64,000 bases of DNA from DASVTR01 sp036387475 (GCA_036387475.1 DASVTR010000003.1:124001-188000), one strand, 5' to 3'; counted from the stretch's first letter, positions 1-9,530 are shown. Notes: generated by a model not told the origin, from the letters alone. Numbers and translations: made by a program.

Positions 1-455
1 TCGAGCACGACTATTTCCAATCTGGCGACGGCGCTAAAGGGGATGCCTTCGAGCCAGACGCCGTAGCCTGAATTGATGGGCGCTGATTTGCCGCGCGCTA
101 ACTGATGAAAGCCGAAAATCGTTTCCTCTTCGACGCCCCTTAAGCGCTTGCCTGTGCGGTCAAACGCTCTGACGGCGAAGACGATTGTCTCCCAACGCCG
201 TTTAGTTTGATTGACAAGCTTGCCGTTGAGCCGAGTGCTGCCGCCGACGGGGACGAGCCGCAAATCCTTCAGCACAAAATCGCCTTCATCGAACGCGACC
301 GTGAGCGATTGATGCGGCCTGCCGTCGCGCGCCCTGTTTGGCTGCGTGCTGGTCTGCGTGGCCTGACGTTGAAGCTCGCGCGCCTGCCTCGGAGCGAGCG
401 GTTCAATCATCAGGCTCACAATCATCAGGAAAAGAATGTATGCCGAGCGTTTCAT
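1..455 (-). CDS. Partial secreted protein, FxLYD-like (runs off window start)
   Basis: An open frame starts at an ATG at 453-455 on the minus strand and runs off the left edge, giving 151 visible residues with no stop. The N-terminus (MKRSAYILFLMIVSLMIEPL) is a typical signal peptide, so the product is probably exported. After a short polar linker, the segment with LNGKLVNQTKRRWETIVFAV followed by AFDRTGKRL resembles the small extracellular beta-sandwich fold of FxLYD-type domains. That fold reading is from pattern only. The C-terminus is missing, so the function is unknown. It lies upstream of, and in the same direction as, no other visible gene; the L,D-transpeptidase gene ends 37 bp upstream of its start. 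Confidence 0.6.
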   Translation of the reverse strand, partial: MKRSAYILFLMIVSLMIEPLAPRQARELQRQATQTSTQPNRARDGRPHQSLTVAFDEGDFVLKDLRLVPVGGSTRLNGKLVNQTKRRWETIVFAVRAFDRTGKRLRGVEEETIFGFHQLARGKSAPINSGYGVWLEGIPFSAVARLEIVVL

Positions 456-491
456 AACAATTATGCGTCGCCGTGCGCCGTGCTGCGCGCT

Positions 492-2015
492 CTAGCGGCG
501 TCTACCTCCCGAAGCATTGGCAGCGGACGCCTGCTTTTTCGACGCGCCGCCGGTATTGAGGTCAACGGGGGCCGGGTAGCCTTTGCCCTTGAGGGCCGCA
601 ATCTCTATGACGATCTCCTTTTTGCCCTTGACGGTGCGCGTCACCTGATTGCCGTTCGCATTTGTCTCCTTCTGGCCGCTCTTCGGATTCTTGTCTGTGC
701 CTCGCGCGGTGTTGGAGTTTGTAGTATTTGAGTTTTCGTTCGCTCCCGGCTCATCAATCTTGCCGCTGGCATCACGTGACATTTCCCTGAGCGCATTCAA
801 GGCGGACGTGCGCTCCGTCTCGCTCAATTGTTCGAGCGTCACTCCGTAAACGGCAAGCACGGCACGCAAGCGTTCTTCTGTGTTGGTGTCGCGGTCGTAC
901 ACGTCGCGGTAGATGTGAAGCCGTCCGTCTTCGACGACGATTGTTTCATAGCGCAATTCGACCGGTACGGCGCGCGACAATTTGACCTCTTTAGTCTCCT
1001 TCGGATTCTTGGCGTACGCGGCTATCTGTTCGTCCGTTAATTCCGTGCCAGCCATTTGTGCCAGCGTGCGGGCGAAGTCCTGCACCTGCGGCGTGGTCAT
1101 CCCGACGCAGCCGTGTGAAGCAAATCCGCCAAGCTTGGCCGGAGACTTGCCGCCGTGTATGAGAGAGGGCAAGCCTATCGGAATCTTGATTGGGCCGAGC
1201 GGGTTGAGCTTGCTTCCGGCTTCAATTTTCTGTCCCGGCTTTAGCTCCTTGTTGGAGGCTTCGACCCAAGGCTCGTCGGGCGGCGTCCATGTCGGATTGA
1301 AGATAATGGTGTTGGCCTTGCGCTGGCCCGTCGGCAAGGGAAACTCCGGATAGCCGATGCCGACTTTGTAAGACTTGACGAGCTTACCTCCTTCAAACAC
1401 GTCCATCCGATACGCAGGAGCGTTGACGACGATGCGCGAGTCTGCCGGGACGGCATTGGGCTGACCTTTTGTCGCGTGTGCCGTGTTAGAGCCTGAAGCG
1501 TTATTTGCGTTGCTGGCAGGAGCATTGGCACTACCAGCGTTGCTGCTCTCTTCGCCCGCGCCGTTCCACTTCTCGTTTATCAGTGTCGTTAGTTGTCGCG
1601 CCTTGTCTTCGCCGATGGCGGCCTTGATCTGTTCGGCGGCGCGTGCGCGTGCGGCTGTAGTTGTGCCGCTGTAATCATCCGTGTCCGTCTCGCGGAGCTT
1701 GCCGGTTTCCTCGCGTGCCGTCCGGCGCAGTTTCTCAATTTGCTCGTCCGTCAATTGCAGTCTTGTTTTCAACTCAGACGCGAATGTCTCTTCATGAAAG
1801 AGGGCGTCGAGGAGCGGGAGCGTGACGGGCACGGCGTCCGTTTCGGTCGCACTTGTCTTGGTCATTTGTGGCGAGTTTGATGTTGTCGCCGTGTTGGTCG
1901 TCGTGGTGTTCGTCGTATTGTTAGCCGTATTGACCGGCCGGGTGACGCATCCCATCCCGCAGAGAGTGAGCGCCAGAGCCAAAGCTGCTCCGGGCACTCG
2001 CAAAATATTCATCAT
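492..2015 (-). CDS. L,D-transpeptidase lipoprotein (YkuD family)
   Basis: Encodes 507 aa. L,D-transpeptidases form 3-3 peptidoglycan cross-links or attach proteins to peptidoglycan in the periplasm. The catalytic YkuD signature is present as H287-G-G followed by S300-H-G-C303, with Cys303 the expected nucleophile. The N-terminus is a signal peptide ending in GMGC, a plausible but weak lipobox. Residues about 30-60 and 155-190 are Asn/Thr/Ser-rich linkers, and residues 70-150 form a charged helical segment with no recognised domain. The tail after about 420 is again Asn/Lys-rich low complexity. The ATG at 2015 has AGGAGC about 7 nt upstream. The family assignment is secure; the exact reaction is not. 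Confidence 0.9.
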   Translation of the reverse strand: MMNILRVPGAALALALTLCGMGCVTRPVNTANNTTNTTTTNTATTSNSPQMTKTSATETDAVPVTLPLLDALFHEETFASELKTRLQLTDEQIEKLRRTAREETGKLRETDTDDYSGTTTAARARAAEQIKAAIGEDKARQLTTLINEKWNGAGEESSNAGSANAPASNANNASGSNTAHATKGQPNAVPADSRIVVNAPAYRMDVFEGGKLVKSYKVGIGYPEFPLPTGQRKANTIIFNPTWTPPDEPWVEASNKELKPGQKIEAGSKLNPLGPIKIPIGLPSLIHGGKSPAKLGGFASHGCVGMTTPQVQDFARTLAQMAGTELTDEQIAAYAKNPKETKEVKLSRAVPVELRYETIVVEDGRLHIYRDVYDRDTNTEERLRAVLAVYGVTLEQLSETERTSALNALREMSRDASGKIDEPGANENSNTTNSNTARGTDKNPKSGQKETNANGNQVTRTVKGKKEIVIEIAALKGKGYPAPVDLNTGGASKKQASAANASGGRRR

Positions 2016-2202
2016 GCTGGCTGCTCCTAACGATTCTCAAAACTTGATGGCACGCTGCAAAACAATGCTCAAGACGCTGTTAGCAACAGTCGTTCCTCAT
2101 TCTTAACCTCTTAAAAACGGGATTTTGCTGGCATCTAAGGCAGGCACACGATTGACGTGCACCATAAACGAACAACCGGCTTGCGCACAAATCATCCACT
2201 GA

Positions 2203-2299
2203 GGAAGGCAAGAGTAAAAAGTAAACGGCAAAAGTGTGAGGAAAACCATTCAACAAAAATGGTTTCCGCCTACCTTTTGCCTTTTACTTTTTACCTTCC
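2203..2299. repeat. Word-arm palindrome, element 1
   Basis: The left arm (2203-2234) and right arm (2274-2299) are inverted copies built from degenerate heptamers of the type TTTTGCC and TTTTACC. The inner stem is GGAAAACCAT/ATGGTTTCC. The right arm includes the last codons and the stop of the M23 peptidase gene. Confidence 0.8.
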
Positions 2300-3067
2300 T
2301 ATCAGCAGTGGATAGGGATTGATGTTTGTTCCTGTCCAGTAGCGCTTGGGGTCTGAGATGGTGGCGACAGAGAAGTGCAGGTGATAGTTGCCGGGGCCAG
2401 CGTTGCCGGTGTCGCCGACGTAGGCGATCACTTCGCCGCGTCGTGCGAAGTGGCCTTCCGCAAGGCCGTCGGCGTAGCGCTCAAGATGCGCGTAGTAGTA
2501 GACGAGCTTTTCGTCAGTGCTGAGTTGATAAATGGTGATGCCGCCTCTTTCGCTATTGAAAAACTTGATGATGCGGCCATCGGCGGCGGCCAGCACGGGC
2601 GTGCCGCGCGCTGCCGGAATGTCAATCGCATCGTGGGAGCGTCCCTGCGAGCGCGCCTCCTGAAAAGTATCGCGCAGTTGTTCGGGGCGCACACCGGCGA
2701 CCGGAATCAAAAGCGCCGCTGAGTTGAGCGGGACAGCCTGCGTTATTTCAGGAGCGTTCGCTGCGGAAGCCGACGGAGCGGGCGGGGGCATTGGTGTTGA
2801 GTTGTTTTCCGGCAGGGCCGTCGGCGGCGCAGGCGAGGCTTCACCCGTCGCTGAGGGAGTCGTTTCAACCGGGACGCTTGTTGTGGGAGTTGCCGTTGGT
2901 AAAGCCGTACCGGGAAGTGGCGATGCTGAAGAAGTTTCGCCGGGCGCTGGAGGCTGGAGCGGTTGCGGCTGCCGGGAACGCGCGCTCAAAATCCAGATGA
3001 GTGAGGCCATGCACAGCACGAACGCTCCGGCTGCCAACAAGATTTTGCTGCGGACGCGGTTCGCCAT
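2291..3067 (-). CDS. M23 family metallopeptidase (LytM-like), membrane-anchored
   Basis: Encodes 258 aa. M23 enzymes are zinc endopeptidases that cut peptidoglycan cross-bridges. Residues 8-28 form one membrane segment, followed by a Pro/Thr/Ser-rich spacer (about 33-105) and then the LytM domain. Zinc and catalytic residues visible are H145-x3-D149, the YYAHLE segment near 191-196 and H229-L-H231. All four expected metal/catalytic positions are therefore present and the enzyme is probably active. The spacer suggests an inner-membrane anchor with the domain in the periplasm. The last codons and stop lie inside a palindromic repeat arm. The ATG at 3067 lacks a clear ribosome-binding site. Confidence 0.88.
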   Translation of the reverse strand: MANRVRSKILLAAGAFVLCMASLIWILSARSRQPQPLQPPAPGETSSASPLPGTALPTATPTTSVPVETTPSATGEASPAPPTALPENNSTPMPPPAPSASAANAPEITQAVPLNSAALLIPVAGVRPEQLRDTFQEARSQGRSHDAIDIPAARGTPVLAAADGRIIKFFNSERGGITIYQLSTDEKLVYYYAHLERYADGLAEGHFARRGEVIAYVGDTGNAGPGNYHLHFSVATISDPKRYWTGTNINPYPLLIGR

Positions 3068-3132
3068 ACGGAAATAGAATCAAGCGCTGAACGCTTAGGT
3101 TCGCGCGCGGTTCGCTCGCCTTTGGAAGCAGC

Positions 3133-4374
3133 TTAACGTTGAAAGCCGAGCGGTTGGAGCGGGCGCGGGGCAGTGCCCTCGAAAAACCAACTCGCGCCGA
3201 CTTTCAGACGATGATGCCACGTCGGCAGCCGCGAGGTATAAAGCGCAAAGCGTGCCTGCCGGGCCAGCGCGCCGCCGAAAGCTTTGCCGCCCGCCAGCAC
3301 CGCCGCGCGCTCCGTGCCGAGGCTCAGGGCTTCGCCCAGTTCCTCGAAATGCCTAGTCTCTAGCGAGCGATTCTTGAGCAACGCCCGCACATTCTTTGCC
3401 GCCAGTCCAGACTGCTGCAAAGCCAACTGCGCCGTCCCTGCCAGCGTCGGGGTCGCGTCCTTGAAATACGCTATATCGCCGAGCGCGAAGACACGCTCCT
3501 GCCCGCGCACTTGCAGCGTCGGCTCGACCGTGATGAGATTGCGCTCGTTCTTTTCCAAATCCAACTTTAAGATTAAAGGGTTGACGCGCACACCCGCCGT
3601 CCAGACTACCGCCGCCGCTTCTATCGACTGTTGCTGGCCTCCGTGCTCAATCGTAAAACCTTTATCCGAGACGCTGAGCACGCGCGTCTGCGTATGCACG
3701 TCAACGCGCGCTTCCCTGAGCGCGTCTTCGACAAAGGCGCGAAGGTCTTCGCCCATACCGGGCACGACCGTCTCGCTCATCTCTACGACCATCACACGCG
3801 GCTGCCCGCGCAGCGCACGCCGCTCGAAAGCATCGCGCAAGAGGTCTGACATCTTCGTTGCCAACTCGACACCGCTCGCGCCGCCGCCGACGACGGCGAA
3901 GGTGAGCGCGCGTTGCACGTCCTGCGGCGCGAGGTCGGGCGGGATGCGATCAAGCGCCTCTATCATCCTTTGGCGGAGAGCGTCTGCGTCGGCCAGCTTA
4001 CGGAAAGGCAGCGTATGCTCTTCCGCGCCGGGAATATTCCAGTAATTCGTGACGCCGCCGACAGCCAGCACCAGCACGTCATAAGCGATGCGACTGGTCT
4101 GTCCCTCGACAGCGACTTCGCGCGACTGTAAATCAACTTCCGCGACCCTGCCATGAACAAAACGAATCTGCTCGTCTATCAATTCCGTGTAGTGCGGCGC
4201 GATGTGCCAGGCTTCGACTTCGCCGCTGAGGTATTCATAAAGCATCGGCGCAAATAGAAAGTGGTCTTCGGTGCTGATAAGCGTGACGTGCCCCGCGTCT
4301 GCCACATCAAGCGCCGTGAAAAGCCCGCCGAAGCCGCCGCCGATAATGACGATGCGTGCCTGTTGTTCTGCCAT
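3133..4374 (-). CDS. ndh: Type II NADH:quinone oxidoreductase (NDH-2 like)
   Basis: Encodes 413 aa from the preferred start. NDH-2 is a single-subunit FAD flavoprotein on the inner membrane face that passes NADH electrons to quinone without pumping protons. The FAD-binding GxGxxG is at the very N-terminus (IVIIGGGFGGLFTALD). The second nucleotide-binding loop is FAVVGGGASGVELATKMSDL, and the late FAD motif is VFALGDIAYF. The start is placed at the ATG at 4374 because AGGTGAGG lies 5 nt upstream. An open extension to 4461 has no ribosome-binding site and would put 29 residues before the dinucleotide-binding fold. A related pyridine-nucleotide disulphide oxidoreductase cannot be excluded. Confidence 0.85.
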   Translation of the reverse strand: MAEQQARIVIIGGGFGGLFTALDVADAGHVTLISTEDHFLFAPMLYEYLSGEVEAWHIAPHYTELIDEQIRFVHGRVAEVDLQSREVAVEGQTSRIAYDVLVLAVGGVTNYWNIPGAEEHTLPFRKLADADALRQRMIEALDRIPPDLAPQDVQRALTFAVVGGGASGVELATKMSDLLRDAFERRALRGQPRVMVVEMSETVVPGMGEDLRAFVEDALREARVDVHTQTRVLSVSDKGFTIEHGGQQQSIEAAAVVWTAGVRVNPLILKLDLEKNERNLITVEPTLQVRGQERVFALGDIAYFKDATPTLAGTAQLALQQSGLAAKNVRALLKNRSLETRHFEELGEALSLGTERAAVLAGGKAFGGALARQARFALYTSRLPTWHHRLKVGASWFFEGTAPRPLQPLGFQR

Positions 4375-4708
4375 GTGCCTCACCTGAATTGAAAGTTTTT
4401 CGTGTCGGCTGATAGTAGCAGACGGAAGGGCGTTCGCGCACGCTTTACCTTTTGTCAGCACAAAACGGCAAGGCGGCGGACGGCTTTGTTAAATATCTTG
4501 ACAGCGCTTAATGCCTCTTGCTATGGTCGTTATGCACCTGTTGGCCTGTCGCATTATGGCTTGATGAGTATTAAGTCGAGACCGGAGCCAGCACCTCAAA
4601 CTTAGCCCACGCAATTTCTGCCCAGATTTAATTTCGTCCTTTGCCGCCGTCCGACTGTAGCTTGCCCTTGATGAGTGGATAGAGGAACAGATAAGGACGT
4701 CCAACGCT
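4375..4708. other. Divergent intergenic region, ndh / histidine kinase
   Basis: 334 bp between divergent genes. Apart from one sigma-70-like promoter on the plus strand at 4498-4527, no gene, repeat or strong hairpin is seen. Confidence 0.5.
4498..4527 (+). promoter_or_regulatory. Candidate sigma-70 promoter for the hybrid kinase
   Basis: A perfect -35 TTGACA (4498-4503) is separated by 18 bp from TATGGT (4522-4527), about 180 nt before the kinase start. This is a motif match only. Confidence 0.4.
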
Positions 4709-6487
4709 GTGAAAGCTTCCCTCTGGACAAGGCTTATTCTCCTGACGCTGCTTTTGTTTGTCATTTGGAGCATCTCGCTGATTGTCGCCGTCAACCGCCA
4801 GTTCAATCTCGCGGTCGTCGTCTCTTGCCTGCTGGCCGTAGCCATCGCTTTTCTGCTGTACAAACTCAGGCGCGACCTTTCCGACGTTACAGAGCGCCGT
4901 CAATCCGAGGCTTCGCTCAGGGAAAGCCATAGCGTCCTGCGCGCGGTGATTGAAGGAACGCCCGACGCCATCTTTGTCAAAGACATAGAAGGGCGCTACG
5001 TGATGGTCAACTCTGCGTTCGCGGGTTTTCTAGGCAAGTCGCCCGCAGAGATTATCGGCAAGAGCGACACGGAACTCTACTTGCCGGAAACGGCGCGACA
5101 GTTTATCGAAGACGACCAAAAGGTGCTCTCCACCGGAGAGACGCAAACCTTCGAGGGCGTAGCACGCGGGCCTGACATCACGCAGATGTATCTCGTCACG
5201 AAGGCCGTCTACCGCGATCATCAGGGCCATGTCATCGGCCTTATCGGCATCTCGCATGACATTACAGAACGCAAGCGCGCCGAAGAGCAGCGCCTCGCCT
5301 TCGTCCGCGAACAGCAGGCGCGCAAGGATGCGGAGGAAGCCAATCACATCAAGGACGAATTTTTGACAACGCTCTCGCACGAACTGCGCACGCCCCTGAC
5401 TTCTATCCTGGGCTGGACGCAACTGCTCAATACTGGACAACTGAACAAAGAGCTACGCGCGCGTGCGCTTGAAGTCATGGAGCGCAACGCCCGCGCGCAG
5501 CGGCAATTGATAGACGACCTCCTGGACATCTCGCGCATCGTCACAGGCAAGATTCGCCTGGACGCGCGCCCCGTCAGCCTTGCGCCTATCATCGAGGCCG
5601 CGCTGGATTCCGTCCGCCCCACAGCTGCCTTGAGAGAGATTCAGTTGCACCTACATCTGGACGCAAATGAGGTGAGGGTGCAGGGCGACTCGACTCGTCT
5701 ACAGCAAGTCATCTGGAACTTGCTCGCCAACGCGCTCAAGTTTACGCCCGAAGGAGGCAGCATCGCTGTCAGCCTCGAACGCCTGAAGGAGACGGCCCGG
5801 ATTACGGTCACGGACACGGGGCAGGGCATCAGCCCGGAATTTCTGCCCTACGTCTTTGAACGCTTTCGTCAGGCCGATAGCTCTACGACGAGAGAGTATG
5901 GCGGGCTGGGCTTAGGCTTAGCGCTGGTGCAGTATCTGGTGGAACTGCACAACGGCACGGTGCGGGTCGAGAGCCAGGGAGAAGGGAAGGGCGCGACCTT
6001 TACGGTCAATCTGCCGCTGGTGGCCGAGCGCGAACCGGACGAGGGGCATCAGCCCATCCCGCACACAACAACAACCTCTGCAAACTGCGTTGAGGAGATC
6101 GAAGGCTTGCGCGTGCTGGTGGTTGACGATGACGTGGACTTTTGTGAGATGGTTGGGCTGGCGCTGGGGAAGTGCCGTGTGGAAGTCAGGCTGGCGACCT
6201 CTGCCGCAGAGGCCCTTGAAATGCTAGAAAGCTGGCTGCCGGATTTGTTGATTAGCGACATCGGCATGCCTGAAGAGGACGGCTACTCTCTGCTCCAAAA
6301 GATACGCGCGCTGCCAAGGGAGCGTGGCGGGCAGATTCCCGCCGTGGCTCTGTCGGCCTACGCCACGGACGTTGACCGTGAGCGCTCGCTCGCCGCAGGA
6401 TTTCAGCTTCACATAGTCAAACCCGTCGAACTAAAGGAATTAGCCGGAGCGCTCGCCAGCCTCGCTGGAAGAGCCGGAAAAGTCTGA
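4709..6487 (+). CDS. Hybrid sensor histidine kinase (TM-PAS-HisKA-HATPase-REC)
   Basis: Encodes 592 aa from a GTG start, with AAGGA about 11 nt upstream. Two membrane segments (about 8-27 and 34-50) leave almost no periplasmic loop, so signal sensing is probably by the PAS domain (about 70-190). HisKA carries the phospho-acceptor H224 in SHELRTP. The ATPase domain has intact N-box (WNLLANALKFTP), G1 (DTGQGI) and G2 (GLGLGLA). A C-terminal receiver has DDD near 474-476, phospho-acceptor D517 and the late Lys in IVKPVE. All catalytic residues look functional. The final output is unknown because no separate response regulator or Hpt gene is adjacent. Confidence 0.93.
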   Translation: MKASLWTRLILLTLLLFVIWSISLIVAVNRQFNLAVVVSCLLAVAIAFLLYKLRRDLSDVTERRQSEASLRESHSVLRAVIEGTPDAIFVKDIEGRYVMVNSAFAGFLGKSPAEIIGKSDTELYLPETARQFIEDDQKVLSTGETQTFEGVARGPDITQMYLVTKAVYRDHQGHVIGLIGISHDITERKRAEEQRLAFVREQQARKDAEEANHIKDEFLTTLSHELRTPLTSILGWTQLLNTGQLNKELRARALEVMERNARAQRQLIDDLLDISRIVTGKIRLDARPVSLAPIIEAALDSVRPTAALREIQLHLHLDANEVRVQGDSTRLQQVIWNLLANALKFTPEGGSIAVSLERLKETARITVTDTGQGISPEFLPYVFERFRQADSSTTREYGGLGLGLALVQYLVELHNGTVRVESQGEGKGATFTVNLPLVAEREPDEGHQPIPHTTTTSANCVEEIEGLRVLVVDDDVDFCEMVGLALGKCRVEVRLATSAAEALEMLESWLPDLLISDIGMPEEDGYSLLQKIRALPRERGGQIPAVALSAYATDVDRERSLAAGFQLHIVKPVELKELAGALASLAGRAGKV

Positions 6488-6706
6488 GCCACCAGAATGG
6501 GAAACAGCCAGGTCGTAGCGAGTTTTTCATCAACAGGGCTATAGCCTCTGCCGCCCGCGCCTGTCAAAAATGTGTTTTGCCGCCTCTCGCGGCCCTCGCT
6601 GGACAGTCCGCCCGCGCCCATGTTAAATTCCACTGTCTTTTTACTTTAGCGGTTGCCGCCAAGCAAAGAGCGGTTTGACTGCGGTCTGGGAGGGCCATCG
6701 AGAGCT

Positions 6707-6976
6707 ATGTCTTTAGCCAAGGAAACGAAAGAGAAGATTGTTGCGGATTTCCGTACGCACGAGAGTGATACGGGTTCACCGCAGGTGCAGATTGCTTTGC
6801 TCAGCCAACGCATTAACGAACTAACCGAGCACTTCAAGACGCACAAGAAGGATAACCATTCGCGGCGCGGACTGCTCAAGATGGTCTCGCAGCGCAGGAG
6901 TTTGCTGGATTACCTCAAGCGCACGGAAATTGAGCGCTATCATGAGATGGTGAGCCGCCTCGGCCTGCGTCGTTAA
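6707..6976 (+). CDS. rpsO: 30S ribosomal protein S15
   Basis: Encodes 89 aa, the standard length for S15, starting MSLAKETKEKIV. S15 binds the central domain of 16S rRNA and nucleates the small-subunit platform. Recognisable features are THESDTGSPQVQIALLSQRI and the basic NHSRRGLLKMVSQRR region. The ATG at 6707 gives the canonical N-terminus; an upstream in-frame extension to 6653 has no family match. It is followed by a terminator-like hairpin and then pnp, the conserved rpsO-pnp arrangement seen in many bacteria. Confidence 0.97.
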   Translation: MSLAKETKEKIVADFRTHESDTGSPQVQIALLSQRINELTEHFKTHKKDNHSRRGLLKMVSQRRSLLDYLKRTEIERYHEMVSRLGLRR

Positions 6977-7143
6977 GCATAAGCCGGGAAGGTTTGCGAG
7001 GCCGAATCCAGGCAAATCTGGTTGGAGAGAAGACTTCGATTCTCCGTACACAAGCCCGCGTCTATCGAAGAGCTTGCGGCAATGCCGAACGTGACGGCGA
7101 TATGGCTGACAAGCAGACGCGCATTAACCTGAGCACAAAACTC

Positions 7144-7196
7144 AAAGGCGGCATGAGCTTCACGGCTAGCGAGGCTTTGCCGCCTTTACTCTTTTT
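7144..7196 (+). terminator. Terminator or attenuator after rpsO
   Basis: A perfect 10-bp stem (7144-7153 with 7178-7187, AAAGGCGGCA/TGCCGCCTTT) with a 24-nt loop is followed by a short T-run (7192-7196). It lies between rpsO and pnp and would give partial termination. Confidence 0.65.
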
Positions 7197-7212
7197 GCCA
7201 GACGTGTCTTTA

Positions 7213-7267
7213 AGACCAGCGCCGGACAAGGAGAGCGCGCCTCACGTAGCGCGCTCTCGAGAGGTCT
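7213..7267 (+). promoter_or_regulatory. Long GC-rich hairpin in the pnp leader
   Basis: A perfect 10-bp stem GAGAGCGCGC/GCGCGCTCTC (7231-7240 with 7249-7258, 8-nt loop) is framed by AGACC (7213-7217) and GGTCT (7263-7267). It sits about 105 nt before the pnp start. In enterobacteria a pnp-leader stem is cut by RNase III and the product is the target of PNPase autoregulation. The position here fits that idea, but it is inference. No T-run follows, so it is not a terminator. Confidence 0.5.
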
Positions 7268-7372
7268 GGACAAACAATTATTTCAGACACCGGACGCCGG
7301 GCGGATGAGACGCCCACGCGATTTTGCCCGACGGTTGGGCGACGGTGACGAGTCCGAAGGAGACAAAAAAGT

Positions 7373-9511
7373 ATGCCAGTCAAGAAATATCTCAAAGAAT
7401 CGATCAAACTGGGTGATAGAGAATTAACGGTCGAAACGGGCCGCGTCGCCAAGCAGGCGAATGGCTCGGTCGTCATCCGCTACGGCGACACGATGGTTCT
7501 GGTCGCTGCGGTCGCATCCCAATCTCCGCGCGAAGGAATTGATTTCTTTCCGCTCACCATAGAGTACCGCGAATCCAACTACGCCGCCGGGCGCATTCCC
7601 GGCAACTACTTCCGACGCGAAGGCCGACCCAACGAAAAAGAGGTTTTGACCGCGCGGTGCATCGACCGTCCCTGCCGCCCGCTCTTTACCAAAGGCTTCA
7701 GGAACGAAACGCAGGTCGTCGCCACGGTAATTTCCGCAGACCCGGACAACGACCCTGACGTAGTGGCAATCACCGGCGCATCCTGCGCCCTTTATCTCTC
7801 CGACATTCCGTTTCCGACTCCGATTGCGGGCGTTCGCGTCGGCCTCGTTGACGGGCGTTACATCATCAACCCGACCTACGACGAACGGCGCGACTCGCGT
7901 CTTAACCTGATTGTCGCCGGAACGGAAGAGGCCATCGTGATGGTCGAGGCCGGAGCTTTGGAAGTCTCCGAAGAGATTATGGTCGAAGCCCTGATGCTCG
8001 CCCACAAGGAGATTAACCGCCTCTGCCGCTGGCAGAAGGAACTCTACAAGGCGCTTGAAATCGAGAAGCGAGCGGTCGAACCGCCCGTGCTCAACGAAGA
8101 GATGCTAGGCGAGATTGAGCGCAACTACACAGACCGCCTACGCGCCTCGCTCGACACCTCCACGCAGAACAAGCAGGCGTCTTACGCGGCGGTTGACGCG
8201 CTCAAGAAGGAGGTCGTCGAATCCTATCCCGAAGACCAGCCCGAACAGCGCATGATGGCGAAGAAGATTTTCGACCATCTCAAGGAAAGCATCTTCCGCG
8301 ACGACATTCTCAATAAGCGTCGTCGGCCCGACGGGCGTCGTTTCTCGGAGATTCGCGCGATTTCGTGCGAAGTCGGCTGGCTGCCGCGCGTTCACGGCTC
8401 AGCCCTCTTCACACGCGGCGAGACGCAGGCGCTCGTCACCACAACTTTGGGGACGAAAGATGATGAGCAGTTTATGGACGACATAGAGAAGGGCGAGATT
8501 AAGCGGCGCTTTCTGCTCCACTACAACTTCCCGCACTACTCCGTCGGCGAGATTGGGCGCTTCGGCTCATCCTCCCGCCGCGAGATAGGGCACGGAGCGC
8601 TCGCGCGCCGCGCCATTGAAGCCGTCCTGCCTGAAGAGAGCGTTTTCCCTTACACCCTGCGCATCGTCTCCGACATCACCGAATCAAACGGCTCAAGCTC
8701 TATGGCTTCCATCTGCGGCGGTATCCTGTCAATGATGGATGCGGGCGTTCCACTGAAAGCGCCGGTGGCGGGCGTGGCGATGGGCCTCGTCATGGAGGGC
8801 AACAAGTACGCTATTTTGACGGACATAGCGGGCGCTGAAGACCACTACGGCGACATGGACTTTAAGGTCGCAGGAACGCACGAGGGCATCACGGCCCTGC
8901 AAATGGACATCAAGATTGCGGGCATCAACGCGCAGATTATGTCCGAGGCGCTCGACCAGGCCAAAAAGGGACGCCTCTACATCCTCTCGGCGATGGAAAA
9001 GACCATCAGTGAGCCACGCGCAGAGATTGCGCCCTACGCGCCGCGAATCATCCAGATCAAGATTAACCCGGACAAAATCCGCGACGTTATCGGCCCAGGC
9101 GGCAAGATTATCCGCTCCATTGTCGAAGAAACGGGCGCGAAGATTGACGTGGAAGATGACGGCACGGTCTCGATTGCCTCTGCGGACGGAGCGGCTGCAC
9201 AGGCTGCCATAGACCGCATACGCGGCCTCACGGCAGAAGCCGAAATCGGCGCAAACTACCTCGGCACAGTCTCCAGAATCGTTGATTTTGGAGCATTTGT
9301 AGAAATCTTTCCGGGCACGGACGGCCTCTTGCACATCTCGGAAATCGCCGACCGGCGCGTCAAAGACGTGCGCGACGAACTCAAGGAAGGCCAGCAGATT
9401 ATGGTCAAGTGCATCGGCAAGGAAGGCAACAAGATCAAGCTCTCCAGAAAGGCCGTCCTGCGCGACGAGCAGCAGAAGGCAGAGGCCGCTGGCGGCGGCG
9501 AAGGCGATTAG
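7373..9511 (+). CDS. pnp: Polyribonucleotide nucleotidyltransferase (PNPase)
   Basis: Encodes 712 aa, normal length. PNPase is a trimeric 3'-5' phosphorolytic exoribonuclease of the RNA degradosome. Two RNase PH-like domains are present: the first includes AAGRIPGNYFRREGRP, the second FGSSSRREIGHGALARRAIE and ITESNGSSSMASICGG. The helical linker lies between them. A KH domain (IGPGGKIIRSIVEETGAKID) is followed by an S1 domain (GTVSRIVDFGAFVEIFPG). No residue loss is apparent. GGAG precedes the ATG. The gene follows rpsO after a structured leader and ends before a strong hairpin terminator. Confidence 0.98.
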   Translation: MPVKKYLKESIKLGDRELTVETGRVAKQANGSVVIRYGDTMVLVAAVASQSPREGIDFFPLTIEYRESNYAAGRIPGNYFRREGRPNEKEVLTARCIDRPCRPLFTKGFRNETQVVATVISADPDNDPDVVAITGASCALYLSDIPFPTPIAGVRVGLVDGRYIINPTYDERRDSRLNLIVAGTEEAIVMVEAGALEVSEEIMVEALMLAHKEINRLCRWQKELYKALEIEKRAVEPPVLNEEMLGEIERNYTDRLRASLDTSTQNKQASYAAVDALKKEVVESYPEDQPEQRMMAKKIFDHLKESIFRDDILNKRRRPDGRRFSEIRAISCEVGWLPRVHGSALFTRGETQALVTTTLGTKDDEQFMDDIEKGEIKRRFLLHYNFPHYSVGEIGRFGSSSRREIGHGALARRAIEAVLPEESVFPYTLRIVSDITESNGSSSMASICGGILSMMDAGVPLKAPVAGVAMGLVMEGNKYAILTDIAGAEDHYGDMDFKVAGTHEGITALQMDIKIAGINAQIMSEALDQAKKGRLYILSAMEKTISEPRAEIAPYAPRIIQIKINPDKIRDVIGPGGKIIRSIVEETGAKIDVEDDGTVSIASADGAAAQAAIDRIRGLTAEAEIGANYLGTVSRIVDFGAFVEIFPGTDGLLHISEIADRRVKDVRDELKEGQQIMVKCIGKEGNKIKLSRKAVLRDEQQKAEAAGGGEGD

Positions 9512-9530
9512 AAAAATTGCCGGAAAACGG

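Noticed and set aside
6994..7308. 104-aa open frame between rpsO and pnp
   Set aside because: No ribosome-binding site or domain; the region is occupied by two hairpins expected in the leader.
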